Source of the DNA: Circinella umbellata
Taxonomy: Eukaryota; Mucoromycota; Mucoromycetes; Mucorales; Lichtheimiaceae
Assembly (NCBI GenBank): GCA_025093555.1
Contig: JAIWNF010000064.1
Span: forward strand, 124,001-188,000
Length of the DNA: 64,000 nt
Direction: 5' to 3'
Shown: positions 1 to 10,687 of the stretch, piece after piece
How positions within the stretch are numbered: the stretch's first letter is position 1
How the letters are laid out: every line of letters begins with the position of its first letter
Notes under the pieces: generated by a model
What the model was told of the DNA's origin: nothing
Seen by the model: only the letters and a program-made list of their open reading frames with translations
Databases searched by the model: none
Program-made: the position numbers and the translations under genes

Positions 1-323
1 AATCTTGGTTTGCTTAAGGACACCTTGGAAAACACCGGAGAGGATTTCTATTATAATAAGAATAATCGTTGAGTAAATATTTTTATGTTTTTGTATTGTT
101 ATATGTATCATATATGATTTTTTTATTGTTCCGTATAAAAATTGACATATTTTTTTTTACCTTCAGGAAGGGTATCCTTGAAACCACCCTTACGAGCACG
201 AGTGATGGCAGATCGAAGAGCGGAAACAATAACAACATCTTCAGGAGACTTGACACCAACCTTGTTGGCGACATTGTCAGAAGGAGCAAGGTGAGAAGAA
301 ACTTGTTGCAAACGCGAGGCCAT
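1..323 (-). CDS. POT1: Peroxisomal 3-ketoacyl-CoA thiolase (acetyl-CoA C-acyltransferase), 5' part only
   Basis: This is the N-terminal part of a thiolase that performs the last step of peroxisomal beta-oxidation, splitting 3-ketoacyl-CoA into acetyl-CoA and a shortened acyl-CoA. Exon 1 is 323-161 and exon 2 runs from 47 off the left edge; the intron (160-48) has a clean GTAAAA donor and TAG acceptor and joins in phase 1. Residues 4-12 read RLQQVSSHL, an exact match to the PTS2 import signal R-L-x5-H-L. This is followed by the family opening VVIVSALRSAITRARKGGFK and, after the intron, EILSGVFQGVLKQTK, which fits the thiolase N-domain. The catalytic Cys and the C-terminal half lie outside the window. 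The ATG at 323 is the first in frame and places PTS2 at the very N-terminus, as the family requires. Divergent from the CWC24-like gene. Confidence 0.93.
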
Positions 324-1226
324 TGTGATTATAAGTTTGTTTAAATGGGTATAGTAAAAACAAAAAAAAAATTAAAAAAGAAAAGGAGAAAGTTGAAAAT
401 ATATGTGTGAGTATTTATCCCCATTAACCTTTTTCAACTACTCCCCGCTGACTCAGTTGAAATTGGTTTGGATGTTTGTCATCAGTATTACCGGACTTGG
501 TTATGATTGAATTTTAATTTTCACATGGAACTGTTTGAGCTGATGCAATCACTTTCATTATTTCTAAAAGGAACGTAACGTTATAAAAAAAAAAAACTCG
601 TTTGTCATAGCTCTCTTTACCCCACATTGATGATCGAATTGACTAATGAATATATAATCTTTAATCTGAGAAAGATTGTGAGTTTATAAAATATGAATGT
701 GAACCCCACAAACATATCAACTATATTTGTTGCTATGGTGATTTATTTTGTCTTTGTCATGGACAATGAATTTTTTTTTCTCTAATTCACATATGCTAAA
801 GTTTAAAGTGTACCCATCTCTCTCTTACTCACTTTCACTCACATTGTTTCTCTATTCCCCTTCTTTCTTTCTTTTTATATTCCACATCATTAAACAGCTC
901 AAAAAATACCATATAAATTCAATTATTATGAATACAGATTTTCTATCTTATTAGATGAACAAAAAAACAACACAACGATATAATATGTTTCATTTTTTTT
1001 TCCTTTTGGTGAAGAAAAAAAGAATAGTTAATGGATGACAAATGATTTCATTGAATCCGTTTCTATTTCTTATTTGTAGAAAATTCTCTCTATATTCTTA
1101 GAAGTGTGTGCTTTTTTTTTTTTTTGGTCGGAGTTGTCCATTTTTCTTATTTTGCTTGACTGCTTGATTTTTGCATATTTGTCACTTTTTTTTTTTTTCC
1201 TTATTTTTCTTTTTACCATAAATTAA
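324..1226. other. Divergent intergenic region, thiolase / CWC24
   Basis: No coding sequence recognised. It holds both upstream regions of two head-to-head genes. A perfect TGACTCA (449-455, AP-1/Gcn4-type core) directly follows CTCCCCGC on the thiolase side. Long T-runs (1112-1126, 1187-1198) lie just upstream of the CWC24 start. Functional use of any of these is inference. Confidence 0.5.
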
Positions 1227-2300
1227 ATGGCTGATGCATCTTCCTCCACAACAGCAACAACAAATGACGCTGAAAAAGTGACATTTTTTAAAAAAAGAGC
1301 ACCCAAGAAAAATTTTCGAAAACCAATCATTGCAAAAAAACAACGAGATCATAGCGATGACGACGATGACGAAGATGAAGACCAAGATGTATCTGCCGTA
1401 GTTACCAAGGAACGTAAATCAATGGCAACACCATTTGTACAGAGTACACGACCTTTTAAAAAAAAGAAAAAGGTAACCGATCTTGCTGCCGATTTAGATT
1501 CTTCTGATGAGGAAGAAAAAGAAAGCTCTATTGGTGTTCGTTATTCAGCTGATCGTTCAACTAGTTTACAAACAAGCGATGCTACTCGTTATGCTACAGA
1601 ATGGGAGCTTGAAAATGAAGTATTACAAAAATCAAAATCAAAATCAAAATCTTCTTCAACTGATGTCAAAAAGAAAGAAGTTAAGAACTCTAAAATGCAA
1701 GTGGGCCCGCAACGGGCACCTGCTAATATTCGGGTGACAGCCCGATTTGATTATCAACCGGATGTATGTAAAGATTACAAGGAAACTGGTTTTTGTGGTT
1801 ATGGTGATTCATGTATCTTTTTACATGATCGTGGTGATTACAAGACTGGATGGCAACTGGAAAAGGAATGGGAAGATGCAATTAAAAATAAGACGAAATA
1901 TGGTCAATCAAATACAGATCAATATGCAGTATCAGGCTCGGATGATGATTCGGATGAAGAAGAATTACCGTTTGCTTGTTTAATTTGTCGGGAAGAATTT
2001 ACAAATCCTGTGGTGACTAAATGCAATCATTACTTTTGTGAAAAGTGCGCTCTGGATAATTATAAAAAATCACCCAAGTGTTATGCATGCGGAACTCCTA
2101 CTAGTGGTGTTTTTAATACTGCCAAGAATATGCTGGAAAAGTTACGTAAAAAGAAGGAACGACGAGAGGCAGAAAAGAGTGATCAGGAAGAAGATATATT
2201 AAATAATGGCGATTTTGCCATTGAAGGGTTGGAGGAAAAGAAGGATAGTAGTAGTAGTAGTAGTGAAAGTGATGATGATGATGATAGCGATAGTGATTAA
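1227..2300 (+). CDS. CWC24: CWC24/RNF113-type pre-mRNA splicing factor with CCCH and RING fingers
   Basis: Single-exon gene of 357 aa. Cwc24/RNF113 proteins join the spliceosome at activation and shield the 5' splice site; the RING is of E3-ligase type. The order of parts is diagnostic: a charged N-terminus with acidic and basic runs, a CCCH finger near residues 180-200 ([20 protein letters not shown]) followed directly by the family linker [16 protein letters not shown], then a C3HC4 RING at about 251-290 ([22 protein letters not shown]). The C-terminus is a Ser then Asp/Ser acidic tail (about the last 20 residues), coded by AGT/GAT repeats. The first ATG in frame is preceded by A-rich sequence. 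Length and domain order match the family well. It lies divergently to the thiolase gene. Nuclear location is expected from the family. Confidence 0.95.
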   Translation: MADASSSTTATTNDAEKVTFFKKRAPKKNFRKPIIAKKQRDHSDDDDDEDEDQDVSAVVTKERKSMATPFVQSTRPFKKKKKVTDLAADLDSSDEEEKESSIGVRYSADRSTSLQTSDATRYATEWELENEVLQKSKSKSKSSSTDVKKKEVKNSKMQVGPQRAPANIRVTARFDYQPDVCKDYKETGFCGYGDSCIFLHDRGDYKTGWQLEKEWEDAIKNKTKYGQSNTDQYAVSGSDDDSDEEELPFACLICREEFTNPVVTKCNHYFCEKCALDNYKKSPKCYACGTPTSGVFNTAKNMLEKLRKKKERREAEKSDQEEDILNNGDFAIEGLEEKKDSSSSSSESDDDDDSDSD

Positions 2301-3762
2301 ACAAATAAAAGATTTAGCATAATACCCTTTTCTACTTGATTTTTTTCATCTCATGTGATTACCTCATTACTTTTATGTTATGACTCGCCAATTATTATTA
2401 TCAATAATAAAATGCATATCTTATTCCGCATTTAGGAATGTTATTCATATTACAAATGAGTTTGTGACTCTTTGCCTTTGTTTCCGTACTTCTGGTATAC
2501 TTTTTATTTTTGCTATACGTACATGCTTTTCAAAGATCGAACCTTCAGAATAACTTCTTAAGAACCTGTTATGTATCGTGTGACTTTGTAATGATAGGAT
2601 ACTTGTTATTATCTTGTGCTAGAATAATTTTGTTTAAATTTTGCAAGTATAATAGTTTGTAGCTATGCAGAGTAATTTGATTTCTAATAAAATTGGATTA
2701 TATATACATGCTTATTGGGTTGACTGGATAACGCCTTTTTAACAAACTGTTTTAAATATTATGCGTATGAGAAATAAAAAAAAAAGAGCCATTTGCATCA
2801 ATATTGGTACACTTGTCAATATTAGGTTTCTACTTACCTCTTTTTCATATAAAGTTGGATTAAGTTGTTTTTATTTTTATTAATTTATTCCGTGACTTCA
2901 AGTCTAAACAACTGTTTTCTTTGTTCTTCATTTACGATATGATTCCTCATGATAAGTATATGAAAAAAGAATTAATTTTTTTTCTGTATGTTGCTTCATT
3001 GATGTAATCATTTACTAGATTTTATTTCATAATTATAATGAGAGTTAATATAAGAAAAGACAAAGGAAATCAACTATCTAATAATAAAATAGTTATGATA
3101 GGCTAATGAATCAAATAATAGTATGTAAGGACAAGTTATGTACATTTTTATTGTAGAAAGTGACTCTGGATGCAAATAAACAGTTTAATCATCCCACTTT
3201 CGTCAAAAATAAAACAAATAAAATGATTTGGTCAACTATTGTTTTTTTTTCATTATTTACAGTACGTACTATTTATTATAACAATTCGAATAACATGTAT
3301 AATAAGTAATATAAAACGGATGAACAATTAAATTACTCTCCTAAATTCGTTTTGATGATATAAAGTGAATGAAAAATTCTATCAGGAAAATATATATTAT
3401 TATCTTCATATATTTAACGGTTCACTATTTGAAGAAGATAAATGAAGTGAACTTATACAATCAATGTAAAAATTATATTTTAATGAACTCCTGCACAATG
3501 CTGACAAAATTGTTATTTACATGTTTCTTTGTTCAAAATTCTACTTTACCATATAGGTACGTAGAGGTAGATTATTATTATGCATTATTATATCACGGTT
3601 TTATGGTTTCGTTATTTATTTATTATAAGCATGTATATAGCGACTAATTAATAAAATTTAATCCTTATTATTTTTCGAGAATATATAAGAACATGCAAAA
3701 AAATAACAATTTTCTATCATCTACTTTTTTTTTCAATATACAATAGCAACAGTCAAAATCCG
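2301..3762. other. AT-rich intergenic region without recognised gene
   Basis: Contains the 3' flank of the CWC24 gene (AATAAAAG directly after the stop, AATAATAAAATG near 2403 as possible polyadenylation signals) and the upstream region of the next small gene. An open frame at 3369-3647 has AT-driven composition and no recognisable motif; I do not call it a gene. Confidence 0.5.
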
Positions 3763-4442
3763 ATGGCCCATAAATTATTACTACCGCTCATTTTTATCTT
3801 ATTTTCTGTTTTACCTTATCATTATATATACTCTTATTGGATTCTCAGTGAAATCGTTGACGGTACTACATTAAACATTTATCAAGAAGACGGACAAGGT
3901 AGCTGGCATAAATCAGAACGGTAACTTTTTTTTTCTTACATTATCCCTCAATACTCAAATAAAACTATACCCACTATTATTTGTAATTTTAATGAACATT
4001 CAAACTGATAATCATAACAGTACTCGTTTTCATGTAGAGAATCTAGGGCCACGTGATAGAGTATACTGCCGTGATCGCAGTTTTCGTTGTAATCAAGACA
4101 GAAAAAATCCGGACCACCTTGTCACGTTAGTGGTAAGTTTTCAAATGTATTATCATGACATAACGATACATTCTTTTTCCTTTTTGGAGGCCGAGTTGAT
4201 AATGCTATTGTTGTTGTTTTTTCATACTCTATCATTATTAATAAACTTATATTATTTTACACGCATATGTCCATCTACTACCTATGTAGGTCTCTTATTC
4301 AAAGGATGGGTTTAAAACGATCGGAGGAACTCATAAAATTATTCTTCCTGCCAAGGGATTTCTTACAACTCAAGGAACGTACGAGAATTTTACATATGAA
4401 GTTCTTGATGCACATGCTCGCCTTTTTTCTCAACCGACATAA
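3763..4442 (+). CDS. Small predicted secreted or membrane-anchored protein, unknown function (140 aa)
   Basis: Assembled from three exons: 3763-3920, 4021-4132 and 4290-4442. Both introns have GTAA donors and AG acceptors, the phases (2, then 0) agree, and the joined length is 423 nt ending in TAA, which is strong evidence that this is a real gene. Residues 4-25 are strongly hydrophobic after MAHK (LLLPLIFILFSVLPYHYIYS), fitting a signal peptide or signal anchor. The rest is a compact, charged domain with two closely spaced Cys (VYCRDRSFRCNQ) that could pair, and a beta-rich looking second half (VTLVVSYSKDGFKTIGG). I do not recognise the family. It could be a small secreted protein of the host fungus; an effector role would be pure speculation. 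It sits alone between CWC24 and a long gene-poor stretch. Confidence 0.72.
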
Positions 4443-4770
4443 ACAAATCCAAAGGTGTCATAATTTTCTTATTATCAAACTATAATTGTATAATGACAGA
4501 GGAAAAAATATGCAATAGTGATTAATGAAAAGTTATAAAAACGAATATTATAATAAACTTATAAAGAATTAGATAGAATACATAAGCACCCGAAATAATT
4601 TTCAGTAAAAAAATGAATAGTTGCGTTTTACTAAAAGAAAAATGAAGCCACACAGATCTATTAAAGTGGAAGCTGTTGTCAATTATATATAGTGTTCAGT
4701 TTTATATGATTATCAAATAACAATTACTATTAAATCATTACTGTTTGGCTTTTATTGAAATATTTGGCCG

Positions 4771-4936
4771 CCATCTCAATATACGTTTAAATTCGATTTA
4801 TTTTATTTAACGTCTCAAATTGAGCACAGCGTCTTTGGCGGACATATTTGCTCGAGACAAGGTAGTGGGGGTAGAGGGAATGAAAAACCTATGCGAGTAA
4901 ATAGGGAAAAAGGTAAGAGAACCCATCTCAATATAC
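4771..4936. repeat. 14-bp direct repeats flanking a 138-bp segment
   Basis: CCATCTCAATATAC occurs at 4771-4784 and again at 4923-4936. The enclosed 138 bp has less extreme base composition than its surroundings (for example GTAGTGGGGGTAGAGGG). This resembles a target-site duplication around a small insertion, but I found no coding sequence or terminal inverted repeat inside it. Confidence 0.5.
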
Positions 4937-6011
4937 CGTAAGTTTTTCCATCATAAATATCATGTAATACTACTCTTGCTTATAAGAATCAAGTACGATA
5001 CAGGAGCAGTAATAAACCCGGTGCAAAGTTTTCGATAGCTTATCGGGCAATTACGTGTTGTATATGTTGACATTGGAATGGTTTCTCTCTTTACAATATT
5101 TATATTTTTTAGATCGAAGAAAGAGGATCAATAGCCAATCACTAGAGGTTCCTTAGGTTCATAAGATACTAATTTGCTGGGTTAATTGTTACTATTGAGA
5201 AAATACCGCGGCGATGACAAGTAGTTGCCATAGTGCCATCATATGGAAGAAGAAAGAAAATTTGCTGGTTTTTTATTACTGATACATTAAAATCCATATC
5301 GTCCTATTTTTCGTTTGCGTTATATATATTGCTCCGTGACAGCTTAATTGATCTTAGTTTTGTTGTCAGTATCCATGAAGAAATGCAACGGATATCTTTT
5401 TTTTTTTTTTTTTTCAAAGCGAGAAAAATCTGTAAATAAAGTCAACAGTTATTGATATCATGTAAAATAAAAAACCAAAGTGCTTCTTACAAATTAGAAA
5501 CAGTTTTAGATGCTATTTTCAAAACCTCATCAATAACTTCTAGGCTAGACAACAGACTCTGATTATATAGATAAAACATCCAAAGAACACAAAGTTCCCA
5601 ATTAATATATTTAAGATGTCCTTTCTTTTTGGTAAAAACCATCATGTAAATTCTATGTAATTCCACTAATATTGCATTATCACTTTCTTCGGCATTTTCT
5701 CTTAATACAATACGATAATGCATTAATGATCATAGATATCAAATATGTTTGTTCATGAAGTTTCATTCTACTTAAATCAAAAATAGCTAGCTCTTGAATT
5801 TTTTTTTTCTTTTTAAGAAAAATTCATATCATTAAGAGCTTGATCACTCCATGGTCGCAGATATACGTAATAGTAATCAAACTCAACAAGTGGACAATGC
5901 TTAAGATGATTTATTATTAACACAGAATATAAGCGCCGAATACAAAAAAAATATGTCATAGTCCAATGGAAGCTGTCTACCCTCGTTGATCATTACATAG
6001 AATACCGTTGA

Positions 6012-6031
6012 GGACATGTGATCACATGTCC
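6012..6031. repeat. Perfect 20-bp palindrome
   Basis: GGACATGTGATCACATGTCC equals its own reverse complement over all 20 bases, with no further extension (A on both sides). Each half holds a CATGTG/CACATG E-box core. It lies 1.7 kb upstream of the GATA gene. It could be a dimer-binding site or chance; no function is shown. Confidence 0.6.
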
Positions 6032-7529
6032 AATAAAAAATGCTGTTTTCAATTTTGATTCCGGTCTAGGCTTTATATTATTTACAAGTCCGTGCATATA
6101 GGTTGTATCAGCAAATATGCCCAGGGACGGGTACTCTTTCAACCTATACTCACATGAGAAAAATTAATATTTTAAATAATAAGTTTCATTAAAAAGAGTG
6201 TATTACAATCCAGGATTCTGGGGAGCCAAGATAAGATATGTGCGTGGGTTCTCGCATGTTTTCTAATGGGCGTCTAAAAAGCATTCTGTACCACTCATTA
6301 TGTTCACCGAGAAATGGAAGTTTTTTCTCCCATATGGTTTTCAACAGCCGAAACAAAAGGAGGAATGTTTATTTTTATTCTGGGCATATTTGAGTATGTA
6401 TAGCGTAACTATGATGTTTAAACCGGGAAATCTATTGGATAATATTATAATAAGTTATCATTAAGATAGAATGATAAAGAAGTCATTCTAATTCGGTTCC
6501 AGTTATTTGGAACTTGGAAACTTAAAGAAGCAATATACAAAGAAGAAAAAAAAAAGGATTCAACAGCTTTTTATATGTTATGTGATGCAGAGTACTGAAA
6601 TTTAATTCTTTTTCCCACATTCTATTATATATTTGTTCAAGTTGTTTTTTACAATGCGAAAAGGGTATTCCGTTATCTTAAGGTGAAATATGATTGGATA
6701 TGATGCAATGACAAACTATCCTATTATAGATCGTACCTGAGTCATCTGTGTTACTAACTTACTCTTAGTTTTTTTTTTTAGTTAAAAAAAATAATTTCTT
6801 CCATTGTTGTATACTTTATGTCATTATTGTAACTCTTTAGCTTATAAACAGTTCATGAATAATTTACTATTAAAGACATCTTAATAAAAATAATCAATAC
6901 AAAATTATCTGTTATTAAGAAAAGAAATAAAAAGAATGTTATAAAATGTGTTTACGCGTGATTTGCGGAGGATGGATTCTAATGAAAAAGCACTATACAT
7001 GTCATTTTATTTCTACTAAAAGTCCGCTAAACGAAAAAAAAAAAAAAAATTTTTATTATTATTTACGGCATGGGCAGTAGTTTTTCTACGTTTCCCCCTT
7101 TTCTTTCTCTCGCTTTTCATTTTTATTTTTAAAAACAACTCATTTTTTCAACCTCACCTTTTTTTTTTTCGTGCTGTTTTATTCTTTTATATAATACTCA
7201 CTTAAATCAATCAACTCTTTTATATTTATAAATATATATATTTGCTGCTTATTTTTATATTATTTTAAGCAACAAATTCCCCCTAAAACCCTTTATTTAA
7301 TTATTTTGTATCTTTTTTACGAACTTTTTTTTAATTGTTTCATCCCCTAACCCTTTTCCCATATTTTTACATCGTGTGCATCTGACCATTTCAAGATGCA
7401 CTCCAAGTTTTGATCTATTAATTTTATTTTATTTCCTTAATTAATTTATAAAAAAAAAAGAAAGAAATAATAAGAAAAAAGACTTTTTAAAAAAAAAGTT
7501 TATTAAAAAAGAAGATTTTATAAAAAAAA

Positions 7530-7583
7530 ATGGCCTACTATTATATGTACAACGGAAAACACGTAGGAAACGACGTCGATTGA
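7530..7583 (+). promoter_or_regulatory. Upstream ORF (17 codons) in the putative leader of the GATA factor gene
   Basis: An ATG preceded by a run of nine A residues opens a 17-codon frame (starts MAYYYMYNG) ending TGA at 7581-7583, 186 bp before the main ATG. Between this stop and 7770 there is no other ATG and the sequence is A/C-rich, as in unstructured fungal leaders. Whether the mRNA starts upstream of 7530 is not known. Confidence 0.4.
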
Positions 7584-7769
7584 TACAGAACAACGCCCCC
7601 GAATTCAGATTTATTATAACAAGCGAACAGAAAACAAACCGAATAACAATTATTTTAGCAACAATTATCATTCCCAACGATACAGCGCCAGCGCTCCAAA
7701 GAATATCAACAATCAACAACTTATTAGAACTTTATAGTAGCGACAATAACAACAACATCATCAATAAAA

Positions 7770-9245
7770 ATGAGCATCGATCCAATTTCGACACTTTTTC
7801 AATCTTCCCCCGAGGTCCAGGCCGATTTCCTGGCGAGCCTCTTACAACAATCTTCTCCAGAACAACAAACAATCCCTATGGATTATGATCCAACTCTTTA
7901 TTTCTCTTCTTATTCATCATCACCTTCTTCAGAAAGTTCTTCATCTCCATCATCACCTGAAACAAGTCTAGATGATTCTCCACCTACATCTTTATTACAA
8001 GATGATGATGGATTCTTTCAAGATCTTTTTGTACCCACTATTTTATCAGATTTATCTCAACAACAACAACAAGCATCATTTGCAGCACTTGAAGAACTTG
8101 AACTTTTTACAAAACAACAAAATCAACAACCACAACAACCAATTGCTCAACTACCACAACAACAACAACAGCAACAACAACCACAAGAACAAAAGTCAGC
8201 AGTAGTCAAGAAGCCTCGGGTCAAGAAGCCATTACCACATGGTCAAACTACAGTACCAATTAAGGTAGCTACACAAAAATCTACCCGTCCTCCACGTAAG
8301 CTCGAATGTTTTAATTGTAAAGTAACCAAGACTCCTTTATGGCGCCGAACACCTGATCGGGCACATACCTTGTGTAATGCCTGTGGTCTCTATTACAAAC
8401 AATATGGTCAACATCGTCCCTTACATGTTCGGCACAAGACAAGTAGCCAGTTGAGAACACATCCTTATGCTAATGAGCGTATTATGACCGTGACTCCACA
8501 ACAGCCTATGGCATCCATGGTTGCTACTTTGCCTTTGTTACAACCTTCTTCTCAAAAGCAAGTGCATCCACAAGAACAAACACAATTGATGAATGACAAA
8601 AGAGTTCAAGTTCAAGAAAATACTACTTCTTTGTCGTCAACATCGACGTTGGTAACAACACCTGTTATTAATAACAATGACAGTGGTGTTCAATGTGCAA
8701 ACTGTAGTCAAACTCAAACTCCATTATGGCGTAAGAATGAACGTGGTCAACCCGTATGTAATGCTTGTGGACTTTATTCTCGTTTACATCATCGTGATCG
8801 TCCCATTGAAATGCGCAAGGCCAAGATTCAACGTCGTCGCCGCGATTGGTCTTCTGGTTGTTCTTTATCTTCCTCTAGCTCATCTTCAGAAGGAGAAGAG
8901 GAAGAAGATGGTTTTAATGATACTGTCATGATGACCATGGATACTCCTGCTACAAGCATGAGTAATGACACTTCTTTAAGTGATGATACTACAAGTACGG
9001 CAAACAAGAAGCCTGCTGCCATTATGGATGAAGAGGATTCTCGGTTTTTATCACTCTTAGTACAAATGAACAAGGATCAAATGCATGGTTTTTTGGGTAT
9101 GCTTGAAAGACGATGTGATATACTTCGTGCTGTCCTGGATACTGTACCTCAACAGCAAGAAGTCTCGATCAAGCTGGAAAATTCTATTGGCTCTACTATG
9201 GCTTCAAGAACAACTACTACTACTACTACTGCTACTAATGCTTAA
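7770..9245 (+). CDS. GATA-type transcription factor with two dissimilar zinc fingers
   Basis: Single-exon gene of 491 aa. Two GATA fingers are plain: finger 1 from Cys180 ([25 protein letters not shown]-x2-C-x18-C-x2-C) followed by [14 protein letters not shown]; finger 2 from Cys309 ([25 protein letters not shown]-x2-C-x17-C-x2-C) followed by a basic tail [15 protein letters not shown] factors bind (A/T)GATA(A/G) in the nucleus. Fungal two-finger members include the iron-regulating SreA/Urbs1 group, but the Cys-rich region expected between their fingers is absent here, and finger 1 has the 18-residue loop, so I do not assign a target. The N-terminus is Ser/Pro- and Gln-rich (CAA repeats), the C-terminus acidic with Thr runs, fitting activation or disordered regions. 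ATG at 7770 is the first in frame, with AAAA before it. Confidence 0.93.
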   Translation: MSIDPISTLFQSSPEVQADFLASLLQQSSPEQQTIPMDYDPTLYFSSYSSSPSSESSSSPSSPETSLDDSPPTSLLQDDDGFFQDLFVPTILSDLSQQQQQASFAALEELELFTKQQNQQPQQPIAQLPQQQQQQQQPQEQKSAVVKKPRVKKPLPHGQTTVPIKVATQKSTRPPRKLECFNCKVTKTPLWRRTPDRAHTLCNACGLYYKQYGQHRPLHVRHKTSSQLRTHPYANERIMTVTPQQPMASMVATLPLLQPSSQKQVHPQEQTQLMNDKRVQVQENTTSLSSTSTLVTTPVINNNDSGVQCANCSQTQTPLWRKNERGQPVCNACGLYSRLHHRDRPIEMRKAKIQRRRRDWSSGCSLSSSSSSSEGEEEEDGFNDTVMMTMDTPATSMSNDTSLSDDTTSTANKKPAAIMDEEDSRFLSLLVQMNKDQMHGFLGMLERRCDILRAVLDTVPQQQEVSIKLENSIGSTMASRTTTTTTTATNA

Positions 9246-10068
9246 AATCAACTCAAGTCAAATCAATTAAATTCTTCCCATTTCTCTTTTTCTCTTTTTA
9301 TTTTTTTATTATTAAGTATTATATATATAGATATTGAAGTAAATAAAATTTTAGTAATTATAATATATAACTGTGTGACATTTAAAAAAAACAACTTGAT
9401 GGCGCCCCTGATCAAGGAGAAAGGGGGGGGGTGAGAAGATACCATTGTGGTGATAAAGGTAGATGGTTTTAGTGAGAGTGAATGAAGGGGCTGTGTGTGA
9501 GAGAGAGACAGAAGGAGGAAAACGGGCAGGTTTTCTTTATTGGTAAAAAAAAAGATTATAAAAAAAAAATGGGGAGGGTGGTGCTGGTGACTGAAAGGGG
9601 GGGTGGTGAATGAAGAACGGGGGGGGGAGATAACTTTTCTTTTGTATAAAAGCAAAAAGGCGTTTTTTTAAGAGTGGAACCAATAAAGTGTGGCCGATTT
9701 CAAACAAAAGAGAGTGTGCTGGGTACAAGTTTTCTTACTTTCATCCAACTAGTAGAAATACATCTGCATACAATTAAAACACAGAGAGGTGATAGTTGAT
9801 CCTTGCTTATGCGCATTTCTCTTTCTTTTGTATTGTTATATAAAAACGCAAAAAAGCTTCTTTTTTTTTTTTTCCTTCCCTTTTTTTTTTTTTTACCCGC
9901 CCTTTTTATCTTTCTTTTACATAATTGACAAAGAAACGTGTAAAAAAACCAATAACATTATATCAACTACAAAATAACGAAATCTCATAAAGTGTCAATT
10001 GACCAGAACAGTGATATTATTCTATATATAAACCCAAACATACCTTAATTTCAATAAACTAGCGCACG
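9246..10068. other. Intergenic region with G-rich tracts
   Basis: Holds the 3' flank of the GATA gene and the promoter of the next gene. G-runs at 9423-9431, 9571-9578, 9597-9603 and 9619-9627 are the only strongly G-rich DNA nearby. TATATATAAAC at 10023-10033, about 40 bp before the next ATG, is TATA-like. No coding sequence recognised; the long minus-strand frame here is a by-product of the G-runs. Confidence 0.5.
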
Positions 10069-10687
10069 ATGGAAAAATCTCTTTCAGACTATGATCAAAG
10101 TCTTGAAGCATTGGAAAAACAGAGAAAAGAACTTGAATTAGTCATGAAGCAAATGGGTCAAGAATGGGAAGCAAGGTAAATTTTTTTTTATTCCATTAAT
10201 CAAGTAATATCTTTTATCCCTATCTATTCCATTACTTCATAAACATGTTGTGATATTGATTTAGTTAAGATGACCTATTTTTAGTGGTGCCGGTATTGGT
10301 TGGCTTGATGCGGATAACCGACGGGCTGTTCAACAACAACAGTCGAGTAGTGGTCCATCACCAGAATATTTACGTTCATTATTGAATGTCAACGAAGCGT
10401 TATTAGCTCAAAGCTTAGCAAATATTACTGAAGGTTCAACAGCACCTGTCAGAGTAATTCCTTCTTCATGTCCGTTACCATCACCTAATAGTAATAATGA
10501 CAGTGAACCTATATTAACCAACAAACCCATGATGTCTTCTGCTTCTTCAACATACACAACACCACCTATTACACCAGATGAATCACAACCATTGGGTACA
10601 CGGTTGAATTATACGCATACCATGGATCCTATAGCTGAACTTAAAACATCTTCTTCTACTTCATCATCTTTGAAATCTTCTCCGTGA
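10069..10687 (+). CDS. Small coiled-coil protein of unknown function (169 aa)
   Basis: Two exons, 10069-10175 and 10285-10687, joined in phase 2 through a GTAAAT donor and TTTTAG acceptor; total 510 nt including TGA. The N-terminal 35 residues are a heptad-like, charged helix (LEALEKQRKELELVMKQMG), followed by GAGIGWLDADNRRAVQQQQ and a conserved-looking helix YLRSLLNVNEALLAQSLANI. The second half is low-complexity Ser/Thr/Pro and probably disordered. I do not recognise the family. Such a short coiled coil with a disordered tail suggests a small subunit of a larger complex, but this is inference. The coding status is supported by the intron, by the frame continuing across it, and by a TATA-like element shortly upstream. 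Confidence 0.75.

Larger units (their letters stand above)
4443..7769. other. Gene-poor stretch of 3.3 kb upstream of the GATA factor
   Basis: No convincing gene. It includes a 14-bp direct repeat pair (4771-4784 and 4923-4936), a perfect 20-bp palindrome (6012-6031), long A/T runs (5398-5414, 7036-7051), and from about 7080 on a pyrimidine-rich then A/C-rich tract that looks like the promoter and leader of the GATA gene. An open frame at 5487-5723 (minus) has no recognised motif. Confidence 0.5.

Noticed and set aside
3369..3647. Open frame of 92 codons upstream of the small secreted-protein gene
   Set aside because: Composition-driven (Ile, Tyr, Leu, Phe), no motif, no plausible splicing, and it lies in the promoter region of a better supported gene.
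5487..5723. Minus-strand open frame of 78 codons with fairly balanced composition
   Set aside because: Looks more protein-like than its neighbours, but no homology recognised and no joining exon could be found upstream; could be a gene relic, not supportable.
9263..9655. Minus-strand open frame of 130 codons
   Set aside because: Pro/Phe-rich product results from the plus-strand G- and A-runs; no conserved feature.
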